Assembly (NCBI GenBank): GCA_035715725.1
Contig: DASTKT010000026.1
Coordinates: 1-51,427 of the forward strand
DNA: 51,427 nucleotides
Direction of reading: 5' to 3'
DNA from: JADGGV01 sp035715725
GTDB taxonomy: Bacteria > Gemmatimonadota > Gemmatimonadetes > Longimicrobiales > RSA9
The notes beneath the pieces were generated by a model. The model did no database searches. It saw only the letters and a program-made list of their open reading frames with translations, and was not told where the DNA came from. This document shows, piece after piece, positions 34,757-43,027 of the stretch. The position numbers and the translations under genes are program-made. The stretch's first letter is position 1. The number at the start of each line of letters is the position of its first letter.

Positions 34757-35761
34757 TCAAGGCGAGGCTGGCGGGGACCCCTCGTCGCCAGCGGGAGGGG
34801 TCCGGCCTTCCTCTTCAGGTACCTCCGAGGGGGGCTCGGGGGTCCCTTCCTCGACCCAGAACGCCGGGGCATCGGGCGGCTCGCTGGCGCGGAGGCGCTC
34901 GAGGCGGGCGCGGTCGCGGCGGCGGCGGATGAGCCAGAGGGCGATGAGGCCGGGGGCGACGAGGAGCCAGAAGACGGCGGTGTCGGAGAGGACGACGAGC
35001 CAGCCGTAGCGGCGCTTGACGCTCTCGCGCCACTCGCGCTCGAACTGGCCGGAGGTGACGCCGAACGTGCGGCGGAGCGCGGTCTCGAAGCTGCCGGTCT
35101 CGCGCCAGCGGGCGAGGAGGCGGGTGAGCCCGACGTCGCCGGCGCGCTGGGCGAGGGCCTGGACGGCGGTGGCGGAGAGGAGGTAGGCGACGCGGGCGTC
35201 GGTCTCACCGGCGGGGAACTCGAGCTCGAGCGAGTCGAGCGGCGGCGCGCGGTGAAGCGCGAACGCGATGCGGATGAGCCAGGCGGACTGCCAATCGAGG
35301 CCGCCGGCCGCCCAGGTGGCGTAGCCCTCGTCGAACCAGCGGGGGACGCGGGCCGGCGCGAGGTAGCGGTACAGGCCGATGTGGGCGAGCTCGTGGCGGA
35401 GGATCTCGCCGAGCTGGGACTCGTCGGCGCGGCGCGAGAAGTAGGCGGGGAGCACGACGATGCCGGCCTCGGGCGCGGCGACGCCGGCGCCCCAGTCGGG
35501 CGCGGCGCCGCCGGTCAGCGAGTCGAACGCGGCCGGCGTGGGCGCGAGGTAGACCTCGACGGGCGGGCCGCGCCGGAGCACGTCGGGCGGCAGGCCTGGG
35601 AGCGCGCGGTAACCGGCGGCGAGGGCGGCGAGATGGCGCGCGAGCGGGCGGGCGGCCGGGGCGAAGTGGAAGCGGACCGGTCCCTGGACGAGGGTGCCGC
35701 CGGTGGCGGCCGGGCCGCCGGCGAGCTGCAGCGCCAGGACGGCGAGGAGGAGTGCGCGCAT
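34757..35761 (-). CDS. Membrane-anchored gluzincin peptidase (peptidase MA-like)
   Basis: 334 residues. A signal peptide (MRALLLAVLALQLAGG) leads to an extracytoplasmic metallopeptidase domain. It shows HELAH (residues 123-127; the HExxH zinc motif) and, 18 residues on, FDEGYATW, giving the third ligand Glu. The upstream YLAPTPAAFD and GIVVLPAYF stretches match peptidase MA-like families. A C-terminal transmembrane helix (about 266-288, FWLLVAPGLIALWLI) and a basic RRRRDRARL stretch anchor it with a cytosolic acidic tail. Substrates are unknown. A promoter-like TTGGCC-N17-TAATCT (35769-35797) lies just ahead, so it may have its own near-leaderless transcript. Confidence 0.8.
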   Translation of the reverse strand: MRALLLAVLALQLAGGPAATGGTLVQGPVRFHFAPAARPLARHLAALAAGYRALPGLPPDVLRRGPPVEVYLAPTPAAFDSLTGGAAPDWGAGVAAPEAGIVVLPAYFSRRADESQLGEILRHELAHIGLYRYLAPARVPRWFDEGYATWAAGGLDWQSAWLIRIAFALHRAPPLDSLELEFPAGETDARVAYLLSATAVQALAQRAGDVGLTRLLARWRETGSFETALRRTFGVTSGQFEREWRESVKRRYGWLVVLSDTAVFWLLVAPGLIALWLIRRRRDRARLERLRASEPPDAPAFWVEEGTPEPPSEVPEEEGRTPPAGDEGSPPASP

Positions 35762-35768
35762 CGCCTGG

Positions 35769-35797
35769 AGATTAGGGGCGATGCGGACCGGGGCCAA
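35769..35797 (-). promoter_or_regulatory. Putative promoter of the peptidase gene
   Basis: On the minus strand TTGGCC and TAATCT lie 17 bases apart. The -10 is only about 7 bases from the ATG at 35761, so a transcript would be leaderless or nearly so. The remaining 95 bases to the CheW gene are GC-rich and structured. Confidence 0.3.
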
Positions 35798-35892
35798 GGC
35801 GGGGCGGCCGCGGCGCGCGGGGCCCGCGGGAGGCCGGACGGGCCCGGCGTGGCCGGGCGTCCCGTGCCGCGGCGGCGGCGCGGCGGCGCCGG

Positions 35893-36750
35893 CTATCCCC
35901 GGCGGAGCTCCGCGCCGAGGAGCTGGAGGCGCTCCTCGGCGGCGAGGATGCGATCGATGCGGAGGAGGAGCACGGGCCGCCCGCCGACGTTGGCGATGCC
36001 GAGGAGCAGCTCGCGGGCGAGGCCGCGGAAGAGGCGGGGCGGGTCGGCGACGTCGTCGGCCGGGACGCGGACGACCTCGGTGACGCCGTCGACGACGAGG
36101 CCGACGCGGTCGCCGTCGAGGTCGGCGACGACGATGCGGGTCTCGTCGGTGTGGTCGGCGGGCGGCAGGCCGAGCCGGCGGCGGAGGTCGACGACCGGGA
36201 GGACGGCGCCGCGGACGTGGATGATGCCCTCGACGAAGTCGGGGGCGTGGGGTACGGCGGCGGGCGCGCGGTAGGCGAGCACCTCGTGGACGCGGGCGAT
36301 GTCGACGCCGACGTCTTCGCCCTGGATGCGGAGAAGGACGACGGCGAGCGGCGGGGCGGCGGTCTGGCCGGTCATGAGGCTCTCCTGCGGTGCGGCGGGC
36401 GGCTCGGCCCTGAAGAAGGAATCGGGATCGACGCGGCCGGCGGGCTCGTCGGCATCGCCGTCGCGGAGCCCGAGGAGGGCGTCGACGGTGAGCGCGTAGA
36501 CGAGGGCGCCGCGCCGCAGCACGACCGCGGACGGGCGCGGCGCGGGCGGCAGGCCGAGCGCGGGCGCGGGGTCCACGGCGGGGATCCAGCGGTCGCGGTG
36601 GCGGCACACGCCGGCGAAGTGGGGCGGCAGGCCGTGGATCGGCGCGACGTGGGCGGCCTCGAGGACCTCCTCGGCGCCGGCGGCGGGGAGCGTGAAGCAC
36701 TCGTCGCCGATGCGGACGACGAGGACGCGGCCCTCGGCGGCGGCGCTCAT
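35893..36750 (-). CDS. cheW: Double CheW-domain protein
   Basis: 285 residues with two CheW-like domains: about 1-120 (GRVLVVRIGDECFTLPAAGAEEVLE, then GVCRHRDRWIPAVD) and about 127-280 (PLAVVLLRIQGEDVGVDIARVHEVL, FVEGIIHVRGAVLPVVDLRRRLGL, RIVVADLDGDRVGLVVDGVTEVV). CheW couples receptors to CheA. The second domain carries the canonical V-R-G-x(4)-V-D-L motif; the first is divergent. An internal ATG at 36375, residue 126, has AGGAG eight bases upstream, so a one-domain product may also be made. It follows cheB through a 17-codon mini-frame. Confidence 0.85.
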   Translation of the reverse strand: MSAAAEGRVLVVRIGDECFTLPAAGAEEVLEAAHVAPIHGLPPHFAGVCRHRDRWIPAVDPAPALGLPPAPRPSAVVLRRGALVYALTVDALLGLRDGDADEPAGRVDPDSFFRAEPPAAPQESLMTGQTAAPPLAVVLLRIQGEDVGVDIARVHEVLAYRAPAAVPHAPDFVEGIIHVRGAVLPVVDLRRRLGLPPADHTDETRIVVADLDGDRVGLVVDGVTEVVRVPADDVADPPRLFRGLARELLLGIANVGGRPVLLLRIDRILAAEERLQLLGAELRRG

Positions 36751-36827
36751 GCGTCGGGGCGCCGGGCCGGCGCGTCGCGGTCGCGCGGGGCGGCGCTCAT
36801 GCGTCGAGCGGCCGGGCCGGCGGGTCG
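36739..36827 (-). repeat. 50-base tandem duplication at the cheB/cheW junction
   Basis: Plus-strand 36739-36777 and 36789-36827 are about 35 of 39 identical with a period of exactly 50 bases. Each copy contains a 16-base block ending GCTCATGCGTCG (ATGAGC on the minus strand) and GCCGGGCCGGCG. One copy carries the cheB stop, the other the cheW start. Confidence 0.85.
36747..36800 (-). CDS. 17-residue coupled mini-frame between cheB and cheW
   Basis: An ATG at 36800 overlaps the cheB stop (ATGA) and opens MSAAPRDRDAPARRPDA; its TGA overlaps the cheW ATG the same way. Its start copies the first four codons of cheW (MSAA), and its last residues (DAPARRPDA) echo the cheB tail (DPPARPLDA), as expected from the duplication. 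Whether it is translated, or merely keeps ribosomes coupled, is unknown. Confidence 0.25.
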   Translation of the reverse strand: MSAAPRDRDAPARRPDA

Positions 36828-37885
36828 GTCATGGCCGCCCGGGCGCGGGCGATGGCCGGCCCGATCTCCGGGAGCGGCAGCACCTCGGCGGCGTGCGGCG
36901 CGGCGGCGCGGGGCATCCCGAAGACGACGGACGAGGCGCGGTCCTGCGCGAGCGTCCGGCCGCCGACCTGCCGGATCGTGCGGAGCCCGGCGGCGCCGTC
37001 GCGGCCCATGCCGGTGAGCACGACGCCGATGCTGCGCGGCCCGAAGTGGCTGGCCACGGCGCGGAAGAGCGGATCGGCGGCGGGGCGCAGCCCCCAGACG
37101 GCCGGGCCGTCGTGCAGGACGGCGGCGACGCCGTCGGCGCGGCGCTCGAGGCCGAGGTGCCGCCCGCCGGGCGCGACGTACACCTCGCCTCTCCGGAGGA
37201 TGATCCCGTCGGCGGCCTCGCGCACGGGAAGCGGGCCGGCCGCGTCGAGGCGCTCGGCGAGGAGGCGCGTGAAGCCGGCGGGCATGTGCTGCACGATGAG
37301 GACGGCGGCCGGCAGGTCCGCGGGGAGGCTGGCGACGACCGTCTCGAGGGCGCGCGGCCCGCCGGTGGACGCGGCGATGGCGACGACGGCGTTGGCGGCG
37401 CCGCGGCGCACGGCCGCGCGGGGCGCGGCGCGGAGGGCGGCGCGGCGCACGATGATCGGCAGGTTGCCGAGGTCGGCCTGGCGCGCGGCGCGGAGCGCCT
37501 CGAGGAGCCGGGCGCGGAGCTCGGCGACGTCGCCGGCGCCGTCCGCGCCGGGCTTGGCCACGACCTCGACGGCGCCGAGGTCGAGGGCGCGGAGCGCGGG
37601 CTCGCCGCCGGCGGCGCCATGGGCGGAGAGCACGACGACGGGGCGTGGCGCCTCGCTCATGATGTAGCCGAGCGTCTCGAGGCCGCCGAGCTCGGGCATC
37701 TCGAGGTCGAGGCTGACGAGGTCGGGCGCGCGCTCGTGGACGAGGCGGATGGCGTCGAAGCCGGTAGCGGCCTCGCCGACGACGCGGAACTCGCCGGATT
37801 CGTCGATGATGCGGGCGACGACGGCGCGGACGAGGTCGCTGTCCTCGACGAGGAGGACGCCCGGTCGTTCAGCCGAGGACGACAT
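36797..37885 (-). CDS. cheB: Chemoreceptor methylesterase/deamidase CheB
   Basis: 362 residues. The N-terminal receiver (about 9-125) has VLLVEDSDLVR, the phosphoacceptor Asp in LVSLDLEMPELGG, VVVLSAHG and AVEVVAKPG. The methylesterase domain (about 165-355) carries the catalytic Ser in AIAASTGGPRALE, His in LIVQHMPAGFT and Asp in TGMGRDGAAGL. It reverses CheR methylation and deamidates receptors, with the receiver relieving inhibition on phosphorylation by CheA. The start at 37885 overlaps the end of cheD by 17 bases. The gene has no receptor nearby to act on. Confidence 0.95.
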   Translation of the reverse strand: MSSSAERPGVLLVEDSDLVRAVVARIIDESGEFRVVGEAATGFDAIRLVHERAPDLVSLDLEMPELGGLETLGYIMSEAPRPVVVLSAHGAAGGEPALRALDLGAVEVVAKPGADGAGDVAELRARLLEALRAARQADLGNLPIIVRRAALRAAPRAAVRRGAANAVVAIAASTGGPRALETVVASLPADLPAAVLIVQHMPAGFTRLLAERLDAAGPLPVREAADGIILRRGEVYVAPGGRHLGLERRADGVAAVLHDGPAVWGLRPAADPLFRAVASHFGPRSIGVVLTGMGRDGAAGLRTIRQVGGRTLAQDRASSVVFGMPRAAAPHAAEVLPLPEIGPAIARARAAMTDPPARPLDA

Positions 37886-38357
37886 CCGGGCGGCCGACGG
37901 CGGTGACGAGCACCTGGCCGTCGGCGATCTGGAAGTAGACGGAGCGCCCGAAGTCGCCGCCAACGGCCTCGGCGCGGATCGGGATGCGGGCGTCGGAGAG
38001 GGCGGCGCGGGCGGCGTCGACGTTGCGGGCGCCGAGCGTGCGCTGGCCCTGGCAGGCGAGCGGCTCGAAGAGCGCGGCGCCGCCGACGAGGGTGGCCACG
38101 AGGCGGCGGGGCGCGGCGCCGAGGGCGGTCATCTCGCCGACGAGGGTCGGGACGGCGCGGGCGGCGAAGCGGGCGGCGGGCCCGCCGTCGGGCGCCGTGG
38201 CGGGGTCCGGCAGCATGGCGTGGGCGAGCCCGCCGATGCCGGCGGCCGGATCGTGGAGCAGCACGGCGACGCAGGGGCCGAGGCCGAGCGTGGCGAGGAC
38301 CGCCTCGCCGGCCGCGGCGCGGGCCTGGCCGGTGCGCACGAAGATCGGCGGTCTCAT
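37869..38357 (-). CDS. cheD: Chemoreceptor deamidase CheD
   Basis: 162 residues. The active-site Cys lies in LGLGPCVAVLLHDP (family pattern L-G-S-C-V), and the catalytic His follows in GIGGLAHAMLP. The later part (LGARNVDAARAALSDARIPIRAEAVGG followed by GRSVYFQIADGQVLV) matches CheD. CheD deamidates receptor glutamines and binds CheC, which is also present here (49209). Its ATG overlaps the cheR stop (ATGA); its end overlaps the cheB start. Confidence 0.93.
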   Translation of the reverse strand: MRPPIFVRTGQARAAAGEAVLATLGLGPCVAVLLHDPAAGIGGLAHAMLPDPATAPDGGPAARFAARAVPTLVGEMTALGAAPRRLVATLVGGAALFEPLACQGQRTLGARNVDAARAALSDARIPIRAEAVGGDFGRSVYFQIADGQVLVTAVGRPDVVLG

Positions 38358-39232
38358 ACGGCGCGGAAGATCCGCTCGCGGTTGGCGACGGCGTGGAAGG
38401 CCGGGGCCGCCGGCCCGAACAGCGTCTCGACCTTGCCGAGAACGAGGAAGCCGTCCGGGGCGAGCGCCGAGCGGAAGCGCTGGAACAGCTCGTCCTGCAC
38501 GGCGCGCTCGAGGTAGATGATCACGTTGCGGCAGATGATGAGGTGCTGCCCCGCCGGGAACGGCGAGCGGAGCAGGTCGAGCGTGCCGAACGTGACGCGG
38601 CGCTGGATCTCCGGCCGGAGCCGGAAGACGCGGCCGCTCTCGAACCAGCGCTCCCGGACGGCGGGCGGCGTCTCGGCGAGCGCGAAATCGTTGAACTCGG
38701 CGCGGGCGGCGGTGCGAAGGCTCTCGCCGTCGATGTCCGTGCCGTGGATGCGGAACCGGTCGAGGCGGTGGCGAAGTCCGTGCCGCTCGGCGTACTCGTG
38801 GAGCACGATGGCCAGCGTGTACGGCTCCTCGCCGGCGGCGCAGCCGGCGCTCCAGATCCGGACCTCCGGCACGTCGAGCTCGAAGAGCCGCGGCACCACG
38901 TGCGCCTCGACGGCCCGCCACACCTCGGCGTTCCGGAAGAACTTGCTGACGTTGATCGTGACGACGTCGAGGAGGCGCTGGTGCTCGGCGGGGTCCGTGG
39001 AGAGCAGCTCCGCGTACTCGGCGAAGGTCTGACTGCCGCACGCCCGCATGCGCACGGCGATCCGGCGGCGCAGGCAGCGGTCCTTGTAGCCGCCACAGCG
39101 GAAGCCGCCGGCCTCGATGTGCCGCTTCAGGTCGGCGAACTCGCGGATCTCCGCCTCGGTGAGCTCGCGGACCGCGAGCGGGTGCAGCCCGGCCGCGGCG
39201 AGCGGGCGGGACGCCGTCTCACCCGACCGCAT
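38354..39232 (-). CDS. cheR: Chemoreceptor methyltransferase CheR
   Basis: 292 residues. The N-terminal helical domain has FRCGGYKDRCLRRRIAVRM. The SAM-binding domain shows VSKFFRNAEVW, IWSAGCAAGEEPYTLAI, HGTDID, FDLL-type GTLDLLRSPFP, ICRNVIIYLE and LVLGKVETL. It methylates glutamates on chemoreceptors. The start overlaps the end of the PATAN-TPR gene by 14 bases, and the end overlaps cheD by four, so it is fully embedded in the operon. Confidence 0.95.
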   Translation of the reverse strand: MRSGETASRPLAAAGLHPLAVRELTEAEIREFADLKRHIEAGGFRCGGYKDRCLRRRIAVRMRACGSQTFAEYAELLSTDPAEHQRLLDVVTINVSKFFRNAEVWRAVEAHVVPRLFELDVPEVRIWSAGCAAGEEPYTLAIVLHEYAERHGLRHRLDRFRIHGTDIDGESLRTAARAEFNDFALAETPPAVRERWFESGRVFRLRPEIQRRVTFGTLDLLRSPFPAGQHLIICRNVIIYLERAVQDELFQRFRSALAPDGFLVLGKVETLFGPAAPAFHAVANRERIFRAV

Positions 39233-40841
39233 GGGACAACACCTCCAGGTGGCTGCGGACGAGCCGGTTCTCGGGGTTCAGCTCCAGCGCGCGCCGCCAC
39301 CACGCGACGGCCTCGTCGCGTTCCATGCGCCGGAAGCAGAGGTTGCCGAGCTTCGTGCACACGTCGTCGCCGAGGTCGGGGGCGAGCTCGACGGCGCGGC
39401 GCAGGTGCTCGGCGGCCTCGTCGGGGCGGCCCTTCCGGTAGGCGACGTCGCCGAGGTTCTTGTGGGCCTGCGCGAGGCCGGGGCTCTCCTCGGCGGCGCG
39501 GCGGAAGTGGCGGAGCGCGGCGTCGTCCTGGCCGCGGCGCTCGGCGACGGCGCCGGCGAGGAGGAGGAGCGGCGCGGCGCCGGGGTGGCGGTCGAGCCCC
39601 TTGGCGCAGAGCGTCTGTGCCTCGTCGAGCTGACCGAGCGCGCCGGCGGCGACGCCGGCGTAGTAGAAGTAGAGCGCCGACGGCTCCTCGCGGTTCGGCA
39701 GCCGGCGCCGGTACTCGGCGAAGGCGGTGCGAGCGGCCTCGACGTCGCCCTGACCGAGGAGCAGGACGCCGCGGGTGAGGGCGACGGTCGGGGTCCCCGC
39801 GCGGATCGCCTCCGCCTCGTCGAGGACGAGCAGCGCCTCGCCGTACTGGCGGAGTCCGCCCAGCGCGTGCGCCAGGTCGAGGAACGTGGCGTAGTTCGGG
39901 CCCCAGTGCTCGACGACCGCGCGGAACTCGCGCACGGCGTCGCGGAACTCGCGCTGGCGCAGCGCGATGAGGCCCAGATGGAAGTGCGCGGTGCGCTCGT
40001 CCGGCTGCGCCTCGAGGGCGCGGCGGAACTCGACGGCCGCGTCGTCGAACATGGCGGTGCGGTAGAAGGCGATGCCGAGGTTCAGCCGCTCGGCGACATC
40101 CGCCTCCCTGCCCCGCGTCGGCTCGTCGCCCCGGCGGCCGACCTGGTGCGCGAAGCCGGCCTGGGCGAGCCCGTAGAGCGCCTTGCCGACGTCGAACTCG
40201 CCGATGCCGCTGGCGTCGGCCACGTCCATGACCGTGCGGGCACCGTCGAAGAAGGGGAGGAGCTGCTCCTGCTCGGCGGTCAGCTCGACGCCGGACTCGC
40301 GCAGCCGCTCGACGTCGATGGTGAAGATGATGTCGAGGCTCGGCACCTTCTTCTCGATGAGGCTCCACTCGTCGACGCGGCGCGCGGCCTCGAGCAGCAA
40401 CCCCTCGGGGTTGATGGAGACCTTGACGTCGGCCGGGTCGGGGCGCTCCTCGACCTCGAAGTAGAACGAGCCGCGCGTCCAGGTGAAGAGGTGGTAGACC
40501 GCCTCCTCGATCTGCAGGCGCACGACGGCGGTGAGCGCGTCCGCCTCGAGGTGGCCGGCGGCGACGAGGATCTCGCCGAGGCGGCGCTCCGGCTGGCGGG
40601 CCTGGACGTCGAGCGCGTCCGCCAACTGCGCCTCGGTGATGTGCCCCTCGCGCACGAGCAGGTCGCCCAGCCGGTCCCGGCGGTTCACGATCCGCGCGTA
40701 GGTGATGCGGCCGCGCTCGAAGAAGATCTGGCCGAAGCGCGAGCGGTCCGTGACCGACAGGCAGCCGTTCTTCTGGCCCATGGCCAGGAGCTGGCAGACG
40801 TCGGCCAGGCTCGCTTCCTTGAGGCTCCCCTTGATCGCCAC
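39219..40841 (-). CDS. PATAN (DUF4388) plus TPR protein, larger copy
   Basis: 540 residues from a GTG start; GAGGAG lies 11 bases upstream, inside the end of the DnaA-like gene. The N-terminal PATAN/DUF4388 domain runs to about 230 (IKGSLKEASLADVCQLLAMG, GCLSVTDRSRFGQIFFERGRITYA, LGDLLVREGHITEAQLADAL, YHLFTWTRGSFYFE). A winged-helix-like linker follows, and from about residue 245 at least six TPRs fill the rest (RLNLGIAFYRTAMFDDAAVEF, AHKNLGDVAYRKGRPDEAAEHL). PATAN domains occur in signalling proteins of gliding and chemosensory clusters; the TPRs offer a scaffold. A smaller paralogue lies at 45390-46514. Confidence 0.85.
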   Translation of the reverse strand: MAIKGSLKEASLADVCQLLAMGQKNGCLSVTDRSRFGQIFFERGRITYARIVNRRDRLGDLLVREGHITEAQLADALDVQARQPERRLGEILVAAGHLEADALTAVVRLQIEEAVYHLFTWTRGSFYFEVEERPDPADVKVSINPEGLLLEAARRVDEWSLIEKKVPSLDIIFTIDVERLRESGVELTAEQEQLLPFFDGARTVMDVADASGIGEFDVGKALYGLAQAGFAHQVGRRGDEPTRGREADVAERLNLGIAFYRTAMFDDAAVEFRRALEAQPDERTAHFHLGLIALRQREFRDAVREFRAVVEHWGPNYATFLDLAHALGGLRQYGEALLVLDEAEAIRAGTPTVALTRGVLLLGQGDVEAARTAFAEYRRRLPNREEPSALYFYYAGVAAGALGQLDEAQTLCAKGLDRHPGAAPLLLLAGAVAERRGQDDAALRHFRRAAEESPGLAQAHKNLGDVAYRKGRPDEAAEHLRRAVELAPDLGDDVCTKLGNLCFRRMERDEAVAWWRRALELNPENRLVRSHLEVLSHAVG

Positions 40842-40843
40842 GG

Positions 40844-43027
40844 CTAGTCCAGCTCCTCGATGAGCCACGCCTCCGGCGCGGGCCATTCCCGCGGGAGCTT
40901 CTCAGCGTCCAGGAACGCGTGGTCCAGCGCGCTCTTCGCGGCACCCGGCGCGCCACCCATCAACTCGTGCAGCGAAAGCGCCGACGCTGCGGCGGGCTCC
41001 GCCGGGCGCGGGACGCCGAGGTTGTTCAGCGCGGCGTCGATGTCGGACATCGGCGCGGCACCCGCTTGCGTCGGCGCGAGCGGGGGGGCGGGCGTGGGCG
41101 ACCCGGCCGCCAGTGCGTCCACCACGCCCCGGCCGTTCGCCGGGGCGGCGGCGCTCGATGCGGCGGCCGCGGCGCCCCCGGCGGCGCGGCCGTTCGCCGG
41201 CACGGCGCCGGCCGGGCGGCGCGCGCCGTTGCGCGCCGTGGCGGGCGCCGTGCCGTTCGTGACCGCGGGCGCCGCGCCGTTGCCCTCCGCGGGCGCCGCA
41301 CCGTTCGCCGTTGCGGTCCGCGCCGCGGGCGCCGGCTCCGCGCCGGGCTCCTGCCACGGCCGGATCCTGAAATCCGGCATGGCGGGCTCGGCGGGGGGTG
41401 CGTCGGCGAGGAGCGTCGCGGTCTCGGGCACCTCGACGACGAGCCCGCTGGCAATGCGCGAGCGCAGGCGGTCCTCGATGCCGACGAGTCCGCGGGGCGA
41501 CGTGCGCGCGCCGAACGCGACCTGCGCGCCCTTGCGCTGGAGCGCCTCGAAGAGATGGAACAGCTCGTCCTGTGCGCGCTCGGTGCCGGCCAGCGCGTCC
41601 ACCTCGTCGACGACGAGCGCGTCGGCGCGGCGGTAGCGGGCGCGGAACGCGTCCACGCGGTTGCGCTCGATGGCGCCGATCAGGTCCGCGGCGAACGCCG
41701 TGCCGTCGAGGTACGCGACCACGGTGTCGGGGTAGCGGCGGCGGAGCTCGGCCGCGAGCGCGACCAGGAGCGCCGACTTGCTCCGCCCATCGCGGTCGTG
41801 GACGAACAGCGGGTTGTAGCGCGCGCCGGGCTGGTCGACGGCGGCCCGGGCGGCGCGCACGGCGAGCAGGTCGGCGGGCAGAGCGAGGGCGTCGAAGCTC
41901 GCCTCGCCAGGGGGTGCGGGGAGCGGCCGGGCGCGCTCGGCGACCTCCTCGAGCAGGCGCTCGGCGTCCGGGCGCCGATCCGGATCGCGGAGCAGGTCGG
42001 CGCGGTTGAGCTCGGGCGCGCCGGGCTCGAGCCGGGCGATCTCGCGCTCGATCTCGCGCAGCCGGGCGGCATCGGCCTCGAACGCGGCGATGGCGGCCTG
42101 GGCCTCGTCGCTGGCGGGCGAGCGGGCGAGCGCGGCATCGAGCCGCTGGGTCCGGAAGCCTTCGCCCTCCCAGCGCAGGATCGCGGTGGCCAGCGCCTGC
42201 TCCGCGGCCGAAGCGGCGACGATCTCGCCGACGGTGCCGGAGACCGCCTCGACGAAACCGAAGAACTCCGCGTCGCCGGCGCCGGGGCGAGTCCGGATGC
42301 CGCCGGTGTTCGTGCCGACCGCGGCCATGACCTCCTCGACCGTGACGGCGCGGTCCTCCAGCTCCTGGATCGCGATGAGGCGGTTGAGCGCGCCCTGCAG
42401 CTCGCGGACGTTGCCGAACGCGATGCGGGCGAGCGCCTCGGCCACGCCGGCGGACAGGCTCTGCCCGCGCTCGTCCGCCTTGCGGCGCACGATGGCGACG
42501 CGGGTCTCGTAGTCGGGCGCGCCGATGTCGACGATGAGCCCGCCGGAGAAGCGCGACAGCAGCCGGCTGTCGAGGCCGTCCATCTCGGGCGGCGGCCGGT
42601 CGCTGGCCAGGACGACCTGCCCGCCGCGCGTGGTGAGCGCGTCCCAGACGCGGATCAGCTCCTCCTGCATGCGCTGGTGCCCGGCCAGGAACTGCACGTC
42701 GTCGAGGAGCAGCAGGCCGATGTCCTGCACGAGGTTACGGAACGCGTCGCGCTCGCCGGCCTCGATCGCGGCGGTCAGCTCCGCGATGAAGTGCTCGATG
42801 CTGTCGTAGACGATCTCGAGCTGCGGGTGCAGCCGCCGGGCATGGTTGCCGACGGCCATGAGCAGGTGGGTCTTCCCGAGGCCGGAGGCGCTGTAGACGA
42901 AGAGCGGGTTGTAGGACGTGCCGGGGGACTCCGCGATGCGGCGCGCCGCCGCGCACGTCAGGCGGTTGCCCGCGCCGACGATGTACGTGTCGAACGTGAG
43001 TCGCGCGTCGAGCTCGAACGGTTTCAT
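40844..43027 (-). CDS. Tandem DnaA-type AAA+ ATPase without DNA-binding domain
   Basis: 727 residues. The first AAA+ domain (1-245) is DnaA-like: GTSYNPLFVYSASGLGKTHLL (Walker A K53), LLLLDDVQFL (Walker B), the arginine-finger region DSRLLSRF and sensor-II NVRELQGALNRL. A helical region (about 250-365) leads to a second copy (about 370-540) with YNPLFVHDRDGRSKSALL, whose P-loop has lost a glycine (GRSKS) while Walker B VVDEVDAL is intact; sensor II is missing. Residues 560-680 are a flexible Ala/Pro/Asn/Gly linker. The end LPREWPAPEAWLIEELD may be a docking peptide. The DnaA DNA-binding domain IV is absent, so this is not a replication initiator. It is coupled by ATGA overlap to the MglA gene. 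Confidence 0.85.
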   Translation of the reverse strand: MKPFELDARLTFDTYIVGAGNRLTCAAARRIAESPGTSYNPLFVYSASGLGKTHLLMAVGNHARRLHPQLEIVYDSIEHFIAELTAAIEAGERDAFRNLVQDIGLLLLDDVQFLAGHQRMQEELIRVWDALTTRGGQVVLASDRPPPEMDGLDSRLLSRFSGGLIVDIGAPDYETRVAIVRRKADERGQSLSAGVAEALARIAFGNVRELQGALNRLIAIQELEDRAVTVEEVMAAVGTNTGGIRTRPGAGDAEFFGFVEAVSGTVGEIVAASAAEQALATAILRWEGEGFRTQRLDAALARSPASDEAQAAIAAFEADAARLREIEREIARLEPGAPELNRADLLRDPDRRPDAERLLEEVAERARPLPAPPGEASFDALALPADLLAVRAARAAVDQPGARYNPLFVHDRDGRSKSALLVALAAELRRRYPDTVVAYLDGTAFAADLIGAIERNRVDAFRARYRRADALVVDEVDALAGTERAQDELFHLFEALQRKGAQVAFGARTSPRGLVGIEDRLRSRIASGLVVEVPETATLLADAPPAEPAMPDFRIRPWQEPGAEPAPAARTATANGAAPAEGNGAAPAVTNGTAPATARNGARRPAGAVPANGRAAGGAAAAASSAAAPANGRGVVDALAAGSPTPAPPLAPTQAGAAPMSDIDAALNNLGVPRPAEPAAASALSLHELMGGAPGAAKSALDHAFLDAEKLPREWPAPEAWLIEELD

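Noticed and set aside
40844..43027. Replication initiator DnaA
   Set aside because: It has two AAA+ copies and no domain IV, and the neighbours are signalling genes; no DnaA boxes or dnaN are nearby.
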